Part shown: positions 1 through 12,370 of the stretch, one piece after another
Position numbering within the stretch: position 1 is the stretch's first letter
Layout: each line of letters opens with the position of its first letter
From: Streptomyces sp. TN58
GTDB lineage: Bacteria; Actinomycetota; Actinomycetes; Streptomycetales; Streptomycetaceae
DNA: 64,000 nt
NCBI RefSeq assembly: GCF_001941845.1
Contig: NZ_CP018870.1
Span: 5,370,001 to 5,434,000, forward strand
Reading direction: 5' to 3'
Translations under genes and position numbers: made by a program
Notes under the pieces: generated by a model
Databases searched by the model: none
What the model was told of the DNA's origin: nothing
What the model saw: the letters and a program-made list of their open reading frames with translations, nothing else

Positions 1-2614
<2,614 letters not shown>

Positions 2615-2693
2615 TCAGTTGCTCGCGTCCACTGTGTTAGTTCTGAAATAACGAACGGCTGTGAAAACACCAGCATGTTCAGAATTTCATAGT

Positions 2694-2810
2694 GTTTCGG
2701 TGGTCATAGCGTTAGGGAAACGCCCGGTTACATTCCGAACCCGGAAGCTAAGCCTTTCAGCGCCGATGGTACTGCAGGGGGGACCCTGTGGGAGAGTAGG
2801 ACGCCGCCGA
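2694..2810 (+). rRNA. 5S ribosomal RNA
   Basis: About 117 nt beginning GTTTCGGTGGTCATAGCG and ending GGACGCCGCCGA, with the conserved CCGAACCCGGAAGCTAAG core. It lies about 80 nt after the 23S 3' end, in the usual 16S-23S-5S order, and is followed after 7 nt by a tRNA gene. Ends are estimated from family consensus and could shift by 2-3 nt. Confidence 0.95.
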
Positions 2811-2817
2811 ACAACCC

Positions 2818-2893
2818 GCCCTTTTAGCTCAGTCGGTAGAGCGTCTCCATGGTAAGGAGAAGGTCAACGGTTCGATTCCGTTAAAGGGCTCCA
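2818..2893 (+). tRNA. tRNA-Thr (anticodon GGT)
   Basis: A complete 76-nt cloverleaf can be folded by eye. The acceptor stem is GCCCTTT/AAAGGGC, the D stem GCTC/GAGC, the anticodon stem TCTCC/GGAGA with loop ATGGTAA (anticodon GGT at 2851-2853), and the T stem AACGG/CCGTT with loop TTCGATT. The discriminator base is T and CCA is genome-encoded at 2891-2893. It reads ACC (and ACT) threonine codons. It sits 7 nt after 5S and before a strong terminator, so it is probably cotranscribed with the rRNA operon. Confidence 0.97.
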
Positions 2894-2898
2894 TCAGA

Positions 2899-2930
2899 AA
2901 GGCCCCCGCCATCAGGCGGGGGCCTTTTTT
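2899..2930 (+). terminator. Intrinsic terminator of the rRNA-tRNA operon
   Basis: A perfect 12-bp inverted repeat (AAGGCCCCCGCC, loop ATCA, GGCGGGGGCCTT) is followed directly by a T tract. This is the only classical hairpin-plus-T-run terminator I see in the window, as expected for a heavily transcribed rRNA unit. It also lies 84 bp beyond the stop of the convergent osaC gene. Confidence 0.95.
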
Positions 2931-3014
2931 GCGTTGTCCGGTCTGTAGCGGCCCTTGCCGCCGCCGGCCGAGGGGCATCCCGTCGACCGGCAGGCCCGCA
3001 CCCTCCACCCGCGG

Positions 3015-5540
3015 TCAGTCACCCGCCCGCGGGTGGGGTACGCGGAAGGCCAGGATCGCCATGTCGTCGGAAGCGGGCTCGGCCGCGAAGCGTTCCACAG
3101 CACGCAGGACGCGTGAGGCGACCGCGCCGGCGGTAAGTCCCGTACACGTCGTCAGGACCTCCGCGAGGCCGTCGTCCCCCAGCATGCGGCTGCCCTCGCG
3201 CCGCTCCGTCACACCGTCCGTGACGCACAGCAGGACATCACCCGGATCGAGGGTGACCGTCTGCTCGTACAGGTCCAGGTCCTCGATGACGCCCAGCAGA
3301 GGCTGCGGTTCCGCCGCCGCGTCGACCATGCCGTTGGGACGCAGGCGCAGCGGGAGCGGGTGGCCCGCGCAGACGACCTTCATCAGCGCGCCGCCGTCCG
3401 GCTGCGGGTGGAGTTCACCGTAGAGAAGGGTGAGGAAACGGCTGCGGGCGCCCTCGTCGAGGATCGCCGCGTTGAGGCGCTCCAGGACGGCCGGGCCGCC
3501 CAGGCCCTCCCGGGCCAGCAGACGCAGCGCGTGCCGGGCCAGGCCGGTCACAGCCGCCGCCTCCGGGCCCGTACCGCAGACGTCGCCGATGGCGAAACCG
3601 TACGCGCCGTCGCGGATCGGGAAGACGTCGTAGAAGTCGCCGCCCACCTCGTTGCCCTCGCCGGCCGCGCGGTAGATGACCTCGACCTCCATCCCGGGGA
3701 TGGCGGGGGAGCCGGGCGGCAGCAGGCTGCGCTGGAGCGAGCGGCTGATCGCGGTGCGCTCCGAGTACAGGCGGGCGTTGTCCAGCGCGAGGGCGGCCCG
3801 ACGGGAGAGGTCCTCGGCGAGTTCCAGGATCTCCTGGCGGAAGTGCTCCTCCCGCGGCTTGCCGAGGGTGAGCAGGCCGATCACGCGGTTGCGGGCGAGG
3901 AGGGGCAGGACCACCGTCTCGCCGCCGACCGCGAGGGCCGCTTCGGGCCACGGGCGGGCGCCGGCCTCGCGGAGCGGTTCGGGCGGGCTGACCCGGGAGA
4001 GCAGCGCCTTCAGGCCGTCGATGCGGTCCTCGTCCTCGTGGAGGACATAGCTGAGGTACGGGTCCGAGGACTGGTCGGCGATGGTGTAGACGGCGCACCA
4101 CGTGGCGAGCGTCGGGACGGTCATCTGGGCCATGAGGGCCAGGGTCTGGTCCCGGTCCAGGGTGCCGGCGAGCAGGTCGGAGGCCTCGACGAGGAAGGAC
4201 AGGGAGCCGCGGCGCAGCCGCTCCAGTTCGCCGAGGCGGGCGGACTCCACCGCCAGCGCGATGCGGTCGGCGGCGAACTGGAGGTGCAGTGCCTCCTCGT
4301 TCGAGTAGCGGCCGGGGCTCTCCGCGGCGACGCCCAGGGAGCCCGTGAGGCGGCCCTCCACCTTGAGGGGGACGGTGACCGCGGAGCGCATGCCGGTGGC
4401 CTCCAGGAGCGGAACGGCCCCGGGGACGGCGACGAGGTCGTCGTGGACGGCGGGCATGCGGGCGGAGCCGTAGCGGTTGGTGCCGGCCTCGACGGGTACG
4501 CGGGCGAAGCGCTGGCGGGTCGACGGCAGGCCCGTGGTGGCCCGGACCTCCAGCTCGGTCTCGTCGTCGGTGGCGAGCAGCAGGAACGCGGCGTCGGCGT
4601 CCAGGAGGTCGCGGGCGCGTTCCACGGTGCGCTGGAGCAGGCCGTCGAGGTCGTCGGGGGCGGGAGAGCCGATGAAGACCTCGAAGGGGTCGGCGGCGCG
4701 GGGCTCCGCGAAGTGGCCGCTGTCCGCGGCGGGCACGCGTACGGGGCTCTGGAGGAGGGCGCGCTCGTCGTCGTGGACGAGCAGGCAGACGGTGGACGGC
4801 TCGCCGTGGGCGTCGCGGACCCGCAGGTGGGAGGCGTAGACCGGGATGACGCGGCCGTCGGCGCCCCGGACGCCGTAGCTGCCCTCCCAGCGGGACAGGC
4901 GCAGGGCCTCGGCGATGCCGGTTCCGGTGCCGGGAGTCTGCGGCCAGGCGGCGAGCTCGGCCAGCGGGCGGCCCAGCGCCTTCTCCGCGGGGTGGCCGAA
5001 AATGTGCTCCGCGTCCTCGTTCCAGGCGGAGACGGCGTCGGCGGAGTCGACCTGGAGGACGGCGACGCGGACCCGGCTGTCGGCGAGGGGGAGCAGCTGG
5101 TCGGGGACGACGGGGCCCGCGGAGCGGGTACCGACCGGCCGGTCTGGGAGATCGAGGCGGAACCACACGTGCTTGTGGGTGGCGGTGTACTCGACGCCCC
5201 AGCGGGTGGCCAGGGCGGCGCAGAGCATCAGCCCGCGGCCGTTCTCGCGGTCGGGGTCGGCGTACGGGCTGCCGCCGGGGTGCCGCAGCGGCAGCTCGCG
5301 CTCCGGGTAGCGGTCGGCGACCTCGACCCGTACGCCGTCCTCGGTGCGCAGGCACAGGACCTCGGCGCGGGTGCCGGCGTGGACCACGGCGTTGGTGACG
5401 AGCTCGCTGGTGAGGACGACCGCGTCGTCGACGATGTCCGCGAAGCCCCAGCCCTGCAGGGTGTCGCGGACGAACGCGCGAGCTGCGGCGACCGAGCGCC
5501 CGAGGGGGTCGAAGCTGGCAGCCGCCCGTGCCGTGATCAC
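3015..5540 (-). CDS. osaC: OsaC-type multidomain regulator: anti-sigma kinase-like, PAS, GAF and PP2C phosphatase
   Basis: An 841-aa cytoplasmic signalling protein. The N-terminal 130 residues resemble the RsbW-type HATPase fold (VVLTSELVTNAVVHAG). A PAS-like region, GAF-like regions and a SpoIIE/PP2C domain from about residue 601 follow, with the metal-binding motif EVGGDFYD near 631-638 and a second aspartate motif SDDMAIL near the C-terminus. In S. coelicolor the protein at this locus, OsaC, helps return SigB activity to baseline after osmotic stress; assignment here rests on domain order and synteny with osaA/osaB. The GTG at 5540 is chosen because AAGGAG lies 6 nt upstream; an in-frame ATG at 5600 would add 20 residues but has no such site. 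Divergent from osaA across 228 bp. Confidence 0.9.
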   Translation of the reverse strand: MITARAAASFDPLGRSVAAARAFVRDTLQGWGFADIVDDAVVLTSELVTNAVVHAGTRAEVLCLRTEDGVRVEVADRYPERELPLRHPGGSPYADPDRENGRGLMLCAALATRWGVEYTATHKHVWFRLDLPDRPVGTRSAGPVVPDQLLPLADSRVRVAVLQVDSADAVSAWNEDAEHIFGHPAEKALGRPLAELAAWPQTPGTGTGIAEALRLSRWEGSYGVRGADGRVIPVYASHLRVRDAHGEPSTVCLLVHDDERALLQSPVRVPAADSGHFAEPRAADPFEVFIGSPAPDDLDGLLQRTVERARDLLDADAAFLLLATDDETELEVRATTGLPSTRQRFARVPVEAGTNRYGSARMPAVHDDLVAVPGAVPLLEATGMRSAVTVPLKVEGRLTGSLGVAAESPGRYSNEEALHLQFAADRIALAVESARLGELERLRRGSLSFLVEASDLLAGTLDRDQTLALMAQMTVPTLATWCAVYTIADQSSDPYLSYVLHEDEDRIDGLKALLSRVSPPEPLREAGARPWPEAALAVGGETVVLPLLARNRVIGLLTLGKPREEHFRQEILELAEDLSRRAALALDNARLYSERTAISRSLQRSLLPPGSPAIPGMEVEVIYRAAGEGNEVGGDFYDVFPIRDGAYGFAIGDVCGTGPEAAAVTGLARHALRLLAREGLGGPAVLERLNAAILDEGARSRFLTLLYGELHPQPDGGALMKVVCAGHPLPLRLRPNGMVDAAAEPQPLLGVIEDLDLYEQTVTLDPGDVLLCVTDGVTERREGSRMLGDDGLAEVLTTCTGLTAGAVASRVLRAVERFAAEPASDDMAILAFRVPHPRAGD

Positions 5541-5768
5541 GAATCTCCTTCGACGCGGTTGGACATCGGTTGCCAGGTTACTTACCTTCGCGGACGGCAT
5601 GGTGCCGTCGTCCGGGAATCCACTCGCAGGGTACGGCCGGTGTGCGATGGTGCCGAAGTGTTATGGCCGGGTTCGGCCAGGGTGAAACACTGGGCAGGCT
5701 TGGAGAGCCGGCTTGAGACGAGTCAGGTGTCCGGTGGAACAGCGGTCGACCCTTTCGGGAGGGACACG

Positions 5769-8700
5769 GTGGAGTCTGGCGCAGTGGTGCGGCGTACGGG
5801 AACGCGGCCGAAGGGCGGGCGGTCCCGGCGCGGCGGCACGACAGAGGTCGATACCGCCGCTCTGAACCGGCTGCTCACGGCCCTGGTGTCGATGCGGGAC
5901 GGGAACTTCCGCAAGCGGCTGACGGTGTCCGGCGAGGGCGTGATGGCGGAGATCGCCGCCGTCTACAACGAGGTCGCCGACCGCAATCTGCACCTGACCG
6001 GGGAGCTGTCCCGGGTGCGGCGGATGGTGGGCCGCGAGGGGAAGCTGAGCGAACGGCTGGAAACGGGTGCCTGCGAGGGCTCCTGGGCGGCCGCGATCGA
6101 CGCATCCAACCAGCTGGTCGACGACCTGGCCCGGCCGGTGTCCGAGGTGGGACGGGTGCTGTCGGCGGTGGCCGAGGGCGACCTGGACCAGCGGATGGAC
6201 CTGCGGACGCAGGCCGCCGAGGGGGCCGGGCATCCGCTGCGCGGGGAGTTCCTGAAGGTCGGGCGTACGGTCAACAACCTGGTCGACCAGTTGTCCGCGT
6301 TCACCGACGAGGTGACGCGCGTGGCGCTGGAGGTGGGCACCGAGGGCAAGCTCGGCGGTCAGGCACAGGTGCGCGGAATGTCCGGTTCCTGGAAGGATCT
6401 GACCGACTCCGTCAACACGATGGCGTACCGGCTCACCGCGCAGGTGCGTGACATCGCTCTCGTCACGACGGCGGTCGCGAAGGGCGATCTGTCGCGCAAG
6501 GTCACGGTGCACGTGGCCGGCGAGATGCTCCAGCTGAAGAACACCGTGAACACGATGGTGGACCAGCTGTCGTCCTTCTCCTCCGAGGTGACGAGGGTCG
6601 CCCGCGAGGTGGGTACGGAGGGGGAGCTGGGCGGCCAGGCCAAGGTGCCCGGGGTCGCCGGCGTGTGGAAGGACCTGACCGACTCCGTCAACACGATGGC
6701 GGGGAACCTGACGGCCCAGGTGCGCGGGATCGCGCAGGTGACGACGGCGGTCGCCAACGGCGACCTGTCGCAGAAGGTACGGGTCAGCGCGCGCGGCGAG
6801 GTCGCGCAGCTGGCCGAAACGATCAACCAGATGACGGAGACGCTGCGGACCTTCGCGGACGAGGTCACGCGGGTGGCCAGCGAGGTCGGCGCCAAGGGCC
6901 TGCTGGGCGGTCAGGCGCAGGTGCCGGGGGCGGCGGGGACCTGGAAGGACCTCACCGACTCGGTGAACACGGTCTTCCGCAACCTCACCACCCAGGTGCG
7001 GGACATCGCCCAGGTGACCACGGCGGTGGCCAACGGCGACCTGTCGCAGAAGGTCACCGTCGACGTGGCCGGCGAGATGCTGGAGCTGAAGAACACCGTC
7101 AACACGATGGTGGACCAGCTCCAGTCCTTCGGCGCGGAAGTGACGCGTGTGGCCCGTGAGGTCGGCGTCGAGGGCGAGCTGGGCGGTCAGGCGCAGGTGC
7201 CGGGGGCGGCGGGGACCTGGAAGGACCTCACCGACTCGGTGAACACCGCCTTCCGCAACCTCACCGGGCAGGTCCGCAACATCGCCCAGGTGACCACGGC
7301 GGTGGCCAACGGCGACCTGTCGCAGAAGGTCACGGTCGACGTCTCCGGCGAGATGCTCCAGCTGAAGAACACCGTGAACACGATGGTCGACCAGCTGTCG
7401 TCCTTCGCCGACCAGGTCACGCGGATGGCGCGGGACGTGGGCACGGAGGGCCGCCTCGGCGGCCAGGCCCGCGTGGAGGGGGTGTCGGGCACCTGGAAGG
7501 AGCTGACCGACTCCGTCAACTTCATGGCGGGGAACCTGACCTCGCAGGTGCGCCAGATCGCGCAGGTGACCACGGCGGTGGCGCGCGGCGACCTGTCGCA
7601 GAAGATCGACGTGGACGCCCGGGGCGAGATCCTGGAGCTGAAGAACACCATCAACACGATGGTCGACCAGCTCTCCGCCTTCGCCGAGCAGGTGACCCGG
7701 GTGGCCCGGGACGTGGGTACGGAGGGCCGCCTCGGCGGCCAGGCGCAGGTGCCCGGCGTGGCCGGTGTCTGGCGCGACCTGACGGACTCGGTGAACGGCA
7801 TGGCCGGGAACCTCACCTCGCAGGTGCGCAACATCGCCCAGGTCGCCACGGCGGTGGCGCGCGGCGACCTGTCGCAGAAGATCGACGTGGACGCCCGGGG
7901 CGAGATCCTGGAACTGAAGAACACGCTCAACACGATGGTCGACCAGCTCTCGAACTTCGCGGAGCAGGTGACCCGGGTGGCCCGCGAGGTGGGCACGGAG
8001 GGCATCCTCGGCGGTCAGGCGGAGGTGAAGGGTGTCTCCGGCACCTGGAAGGACCTCACCCAGTCCGTCAACTTCATGGCGAACAACCTGACCTCGCAGG
8101 TGCGCAACATCGCCGAGGTGACGACGGCGGTCGCCATGGGCGACCTCTCCAAGAAGATCACCGTGGACGCCAAGGGCGAGATCCTCGAACTCGTCACGAC
8201 CGTCAACACGATGGTGGACCAGCTGTCCTCGTTCGCGGAGCAGGTGACCCGGGTGGCCCGCGAGGTGGGCACCGAGGGCATCCTCGGCGGCCAGGCCCGC
8301 GTCCGCGGGGTCACCGGCATCTGGAAGGACCTCAGCGACAACGTCAACACGATGGCCGGGAACCTGACGGCCCAGGTGCGCGGCATCGCACAGGTGTCGG
8401 CGGCCGTCGCCAACGGCGACCTGACGAAGAAGGTCACCGTCGAGGCGCGCGGCGAGGTGGCGCAGCTCGCCGACACCGTCAACACGATGGTGAAGACCCT
8501 GTCGTCGTTCGCCGACGAGGTGACGAGGGTGGCCCGCGAGGTGGGCACCGAGGGCCGGCTCGGCGGGCAGGCGCATGTGCCGGGGGTGTCGGGGACGTGG
8601 AAGGACCTCACCGACTCGGTGAACTTCATGGCCTCCAACCTCACCGGCCAGGTGCGGCAGATCGCCATGGTCACGACCGCCATCGCCAAGGGCGACATGA

Positions 8701-11297
8701 CCAAGAAGATCGACATCGACGCCCGGGGCGAGATCCTGGAGCTGAAGACCACCATCAACACGATGGTCGACCAGCTGTCCTCCTTCGCCGACCAGGTGAC
8801 GAGGGTGGCCCGCGAGGTGGGCACCGAGGGCATCCTGGGCGGCCAGGCGCGGGTGCGCGACGTCGACGGCACGTGGCGGGACCTGACCGAGTCCGTGAAC
8901 GAGATGGCCGGGAACCTCACCCGGCAGGTGCGCGCGATCGCGGCCGTGGCCACCGCGGTGACCCGCGGCGACCTCAGCCTGAAGGTCGACGTGGACGCCG
9001 CGGGCGAGATCCAGGTCCTCCAGGACAACATCAACACGATGATCGTCAACCTGCGCGACACCACCCTGGCCAACAAGGAGCAGGACTGGCTCAAGGGCAA
9101 CCTGGCCCGTATCTCCGCACTGATGCAGGGCCGCCGGGACCTCGACGACGTCGCCTCGCTGATCATGAGCGAGCTGACCCCGGTGGTCTCCGCGCAGCAC
9201 GGAGCCTTCTTCCTGGCGGTGCCGGCCGGCGGTACCAGCGAGATCGGGACGGAGGGCGGCGCGGACGGCACGTACGAGCTGCGGATGCGCGGCAGCTACG
9301 CGTACGCCGGCGGTCAGATGCCCATCTCCTTCCGGCCGGGGGAGGGGCTGATCGGAGCGGTCGCCGAGGAGAAGCGGACGATCCTCGTCGAGAACACGCC
9401 TCCCGGCTACCTGAAGATCTCCTCGGGCCTGGGCGAGGCGCCGCCCGCGCACGTGATCGTGCTGCCCGTGCTCTTCGAGGGGAAGGTGCTCGGCGTCATC
9501 GAGCTGGCCTCCTTCACGGGCTTCACGCAGATCCAGAAGGACTTCCTCAGCCAGATCGCCGAGATGATCGGTACGAGTGTCAACACCATCAGCGTCAACT
9601 CCAAGACGGAGATGCTGCTCAAGCAGTCGCAGGAGATGACCGAGCAGCTGCGCGAGCGGTCCGACGAGTTGGAGAACCGGCAGAAGGCCCTGCAGGCCGC
9701 CAACGCGGAGCTGGAGGAGAAGGCCGAACTGCTGGCCCAGCAGAACCGCGACATCGAGGTGAAGAACACCGAGATCGAGGAGGCGCGGCAGGTCCTGGAG
9801 GAGCGTGCCGAGCAGCTCGCGGTCTCGATGCGCTACAAGTCCGAGTTCCTGGCGAACATGTCGCACGAGCTGCGCACTCCGCTCAACTCGCTGCTGATCC
9901 TGGCCAAGCTGCTCGCCGACAACGCGGACGAGAACCTGTCGCCGAAGCAGGTGGAGTTCGCCGAGACCATCCACGGCGCGGGCTCCGACCTGCTCCAGCT
10001 GATCAACGACATCCTCGACCTGTCGAAGGTCGAGGCCGGGAAGATGGACGTCTCGCCGACCCGGATCGCGCTGGTACAGCTCGTGGACTACGTGGAGGCG
10101 ACGTTCCGGCCGCTGACGGCGGAGAAGGGCCTGGACTTCTCGGTGCGGGTCTCCCCGGAGCTGCCCGCCACCCTGCACACCGACGAGCAGCGGCTGCTGC
10201 AGGTGCTGCGCAACCTGCTGTCGAACGCGGTGAAGTTCACCGACACCGGTGCGGTGGAGCTGGTGATCCGGCCCGCCGGGGCCGATGTGCCGGCGGCGAT
10301 CCGCGAACAGCTGCTGGAGGCCGGCTCGCTCCGGGAGGCGGACGCGGACCTGATCGCCTTCTCGGTGACCGACACGGGCATCGGGATCGCGGCGAGCAAG
10401 ATGCTGGTGATCTTCGAGGCGTTCAAGCAGGCCGACGGGACGACGAGCCGCAAGTACGGCGGTACCGGGCTGGGGCTGTCCATCAGCCGGGAGATCGCAC
10501 GGCTGCTGGGCGGTGAGATCCACGCGGCGAGCGAGCCCGGCCGCGGCTCCACCTTCACGCTGTACCTGCCGCTGCACCCGAGCGAGCTGCCGCCGCAGGG
10601 GTACGCGCCGCCCACCCCGGGCGGCGCCCGCGGCGAGCTGTACCGCCGCTCCCTCGACGGGGCGCGCCCCGGACTGCCGGTGCTGCCGGCCGGGGGCGGT
10701 GCGCTGCCGGAGGCGCCGTCCGAGCCCGCACCGCCGGGAGCTGGGCAGCCGGGGCAGTCGGGGCAGAACAGCGGGGCGGCCGGGCTGTTCCGGCGCCGGC
10801 GCAAGGCGCTGAGCGACCTGGAGCCCCGTACGGTGCCGGCGCAGCCGAACACGACGGGGGCCGAGGACGGCTGGGACACCGCGCAGGAGGAGCCCCAGGC
10901 GGCGGCCCGGACGTACGACTTCCACGGCGAGCGGGTGCTCATCGTCGACGACGACGTCCGCAACGTCTTCGCGCTCACCAGCGTGCTGGAGCAGCACGGA
11001 CTGGCCGTGCTGTACGCGGAGAACGGGCGGGAGGGCATCGAGGTCCTGGAGCAGCACGACGATGTGAAGGTCGTGCTGATGGACATCATGATGCCCGAGA
11101 TGGACGGGTACGCCACGACCTCGGCGATCCGGCGGATGCCGCAGTTCGCGGGGCTGCCGATCATCGCGCTGACGGCCAAGGCGATGAAGGGGGACCGGGA
11201 GAAGGCGATCGACTCCGGCGCTTCCGACTACGTCACCAAGCCGGTCGACCCCGACTACCTGTTGTCGGTGATGGAGCAGTGGATGCTCGGCAAGTGA
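5769..11297 (+). CDS. osaA: OsaA-type hybrid sensor histidine kinase with poly-HAMP array
   Basis: A 1842-aa soluble hybrid kinase. After a 170-residue HAMP-like N-terminus come ten 92-residue repeats (about residues 178-1097), each carrying [14 protein letters not shown] and GDLSxK motifs. A GAF domain (about 1118-1273), a glutamate-rich coiled coil, HisKA with phospho-acceptor His1366 in MSHELRTP, and an HATPase with N box [18 protein letters not shown] and GGTGLGLSI follow. A proline/glycine-rich linker leads to a C-terminal receiver with Asp1772 and Lys1824. There is no transmembrane segment. The GTG at 5769 is preceded by GGGAGGG; the open frame extends far upstream only because it runs antisense through osaC. 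S. coelicolor OsaA is required for osmoadaptation; identity is by architecture and synteny. Confidence 0.93.
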   Translation: MESGAVVRRTGTRPKGGRSRRGGTTEVDTAALNRLLTALVSMRDGNFRKRLTVSGEGVMAEIAAVYNEVADRNLHLTGELSRVRRMVGREGKLSERLETGACEGSWAAAIDASNQLVDDLARPVSEVGRVLSAVAEGDLDQRMDLRTQAAEGAGHPLRGEFLKVGRTVNNLVDQLSAFTDEVTRVALEVGTEGKLGGQAQVRGMSGSWKDLTDSVNTMAYRLTAQVRDIALVTTAVAKGDLSRKVTVHVAGEMLQLKNTVNTMVDQLSSFSSEVTRVAREVGTEGELGGQAKVPGVAGVWKDLTDSVNTMAGNLTAQVRGIAQVTTAVANGDLSQKVRVSARGEVAQLAETINQMTETLRTFADEVTRVASEVGAKGLLGGQAQVPGAAGTWKDLTDSVNTVFRNLTTQVRDIAQVTTAVANGDLSQKVTVDVAGEMLELKNTVNTMVDQLQSFGAEVTRVAREVGVEGELGGQAQVPGAAGTWKDLTDSVNTAFRNLTGQVRNIAQVTTAVANGDLSQKVTVDVSGEMLQLKNTVNTMVDQLSSFADQVTRMARDVGTEGRLGGQARVEGVSGTWKELTDSVNFMAGNLTSQVRQIAQVTTAVARGDLSQKIDVDARGEILELKNTINTMVDQLSAFAEQVTRVARDVGTEGRLGGQAQVPGVAGVWRDLTDSVNGMAGNLTSQVRNIAQVATAVARGDLSQKIDVDARGEILELKNTLNTMVDQLSNFAEQVTRVAREVGTEGILGGQAEVKGVSGTWKDLTQSVNFMANNLTSQVRNIAEVTTAVAMGDLSKKITVDAKGEILELVTTVNTMVDQLSSFAEQVTRVAREVGTEGILGGQARVRGVTGIWKDLSDNVNTMAGNLTAQVRGIAQVSAAVANGDLTKKVTVEARGEVAQLADTVNTMVKTLSSFADEVTRVAREVGTEGRLGGQAHVPGVSGTWKDLTDSVNFMASNLTGQVRQIAMVTTAIAKGDMTKKIDIDARGEILELKTTINTMVDQLSSFADQVTRVAREVGTEGILGGQARVRDVDGTWRDLTESVNEMAGNLTRQVRAIAAVATAVTRGDLSLKVDVDAAGEIQVLQDNINTMIVNLRDTTLANKEQDWLKGNLARISALMQGRRDLDDVASLIMSELTPVVSAQHGAFFLAVPAGGTSEIGTEGGADGTYELRMRGSYAYAGGQMPISFRPGEGLIGAVAEEKRTILVENTPPGYLKISSGLGEAPPAHVIVLPVLFEGKVLGVIELASFTGFTQIQKDFLSQIAEMIGTSVNTISVNSKTEMLLKQSQEMTEQLRERSDELENRQKALQAANAELEEKAELLAQQNRDIEVKNTEIEEARQVLEERAEQLAVSMRYKSEFLANMSHELRTPLNSLLILAKLLADNADENLSPKQVEFAETIHGAGSDLLQLINDILDLSKVEAGKMDVSPTRIALVQLVDYVEATFRPLTAEKGLDFSVRVSPELPATLHTDEQRLLQVLRNLLSNAVKFTDTGAVELVIRPAGADVPAAIREQLLEAGSLREADADLIAFSVTDTGIGIAASKMLVIFEAFKQADGTTSRKYGGTGLGLSISREIARLLGGEIHAASEPGRGSTFTLYLPLHPSELPPQGYAPPTPGGARGELYRRSLDGARPGLPVLPAGGGALPEAPSEPAPPGAGQPGQSGQNSGAAGLFRRRRKALSDLEPRTVPAQPNTTGAEDGWDTAQEEPQAAARTYDFHGERVLIVDDDVRNVFALTSVLEQHGLAVLYAENGREGIEVLEQHDDVKVVLMDIMMPEMDGYATTSAIRRMPQFAGLPIIALTAKAMKGDREKAIDSGASDYVTKPVDPDYLLSVMEQWMLGK
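6300..9059 (+). repeat. Ten tandem 276-bp coding repeats (double-HAMP units) in osaA
   Basis: The hallmark CTsGGCGGyCAGGC (LGGQA) recurs at 6351, 6627, 6903, 7179, 7455, 7731, 8007, 8283, 8559 and 8835, always exactly 276 bp apart. Each unit encodes two HAMP-like helical modules of about 46 residues. Neighbouring units are highly similar at DNA level, including long shared stretches between the units at 6903 and 7179, so unit number could vary by recombination. Confidence 0.93.
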
Positions 11298-11571
11298 CAG
11301 GAGGGAGAGCGGACGGGCGCCGGTCGCTGACGCACCGTGGCCGAAGCGGTGTGGGAGGGCGGTACACGGGGAACCTTCTGCTCTCCCCCCGCGTTTCTGC
11401 TTCGTGCACAGTGACATCTTGGTGACAGGGTGTGGCGATCTCGGGACTGGGGCTACGATGACCGGCACAAGGACGGACGGCGCACGGGTGTCGTCCTCTG
11501 GGGCGGGGCCCGGCGCACAGGCCGGTGCCACGAGCCGGGGAGGCCCCATGCCGGGGCGAGGAGGACAGGGC

Positions 11572-12255
11572 ATGGTGCAGAAGGCCAAGATCCTCCTGGT
11601 CGACGACCGGCCGGAGAATCTGCTGGCGTTGGAGGCCATCCTCTCCGCGCTCGATCAGACACTGGTCCGGGCGTCGTCGGGGGAGGAGGCGCTCAAAGCG
11701 CTGCTGACGGACGATTTCGCGGTCATCCTGTTGGATGTGCAGATGCCGGGCATGGACGGGTTCGAGACGGCCGCGCACATCAAGCGGCGCGAACGCACCC
11801 GGGACATTCCGATCATCTTCCTCACCGCGATCAACCACGGCCCGCATCACACCTTCCGCGGTTACGCGGCGGGTGCGGTCGACTACATCTCCAAGCCGTT
11901 CGACCCGTGGGTGCTGCGGGCCAAGGTCTCCGTCTTCGTGGAGCTGTACACGAAGAACTGCCAACTGCGGGAGCAGGCGGCCCTGCTGAGGCTCCAGCTG
12001 GAGGGCGGCGACTCCAAGGGCGTGGACGCAGGCAGGGAGACGGCGGGCCTGCTGGCCGAGCTCTCCGCGCGGCTCGCGGCCGTCGAGGAGCAGGCCGAGG
12101 CGCTGAGCAAGCAGCTCGGAGAGGACGTCGCCGACGCCGGTGTCGTGGCGACCGCGGCCCATCTCGAACGTAAACTCACCGGTCTGCGGCGGGCGCTGGA
12201 CGCCCTGGAGCCCGGGAGCGCCGGAGGGGCCCCGGCACTGCCCTCGCAGAACTGA
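11572..12255 (+). CDS. osaB: OsaB-type response regulator without DNA-binding domain
   Basis: A 227-aa protein whose first 120 residues form a receiver domain: acidic pair Asp11-Asp12, phospho-acceptor Asp55 in VILLDVQMPGMDG, and Lys107 in YISKPFD. The C-terminal 100 residues are predicted helical or coiled coil (LREQAALLRLQ, LAAVEEQAEAL), with no HTH, so output is likely through protein contact. It is the natural partner of the OsaA kinase 274 bp upstream. The ATG at 11572 is chosen because AGGAGG precedes it and the receiver fold begins there; an in-frame ATG at 11548 is possible. The separate upstream gap suggests its own promoter, but I could not fix one with confidence. Confidence 0.9.
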   Translation: MVQKAKILLVDDRPENLLALEAILSALDQTLVRASSGEEALKALLTDDFAVILLDVQMPGMDGFETAAHIKRRERTRDIPIIFLTAINHGPHHTFRGYAAGAVDYISKPFDPWVLRAKVSVFVELYTKNCQLREQAALLRLQLEGGDSKGVDAGRETAGLLAELSARLAAVEEQAEALSKQLGEDVADAGVVATAAHLERKLTGLRRALDALEPGSAGGAPALPSQN

Positions 12256-12323
12256 CCGCGTAGGCGTCCGGCTTGGCGGAGCGTCAAAGGACCTGCCCCG
12301 GCGACGACACGAACGGGTGAAGG

Positions 12324-12343
12324 GGTGGGCACGCGTGTCCACC
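12324..12343. promoter_or_regulatory. 20-bp imperfect palindrome upstream of ftsK
   Basis: GGTGGGCACGCGTGTCCACC is a palindrome with a single mismatched pair, centred 37 bp before the ftsK start. It could be an operator or an RNA hairpin in the ftsK leader. No regulator is evident, and such near-palindromes do occur by chance in GC-rich DNA. Confidence 0.35.
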
Positions 12344-12370
12344 GGCGCCCGCACCGGTAACCTCGGGCCC

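Noticed and set aside
3360..5768. Upstream extension of the osaA frame to 3360
   Set aside because: The segment is antisense to osaC; the GTG at 5769 has a good ribosome site and matches the expected protein start.
6300..9059. Tandem repeats considered as a CRISPR or minisatellite
   Set aside because: The 276-bp period is in frame and encodes HAMP modules; there are no short repeats with unique spacers.
5661..11639. 1992-residue open frame antisense to osaA, and similar giant antisense frames opposite ftsK (12377-15325), lhr (22698-26972) and rshA
   Set aside because: High third-position GC in the real gene leaves stop codons rare in the opposite frame; the proteins are Arg/His/Gly/Leu-rich, lack domains, and no ribosome sites precede them.
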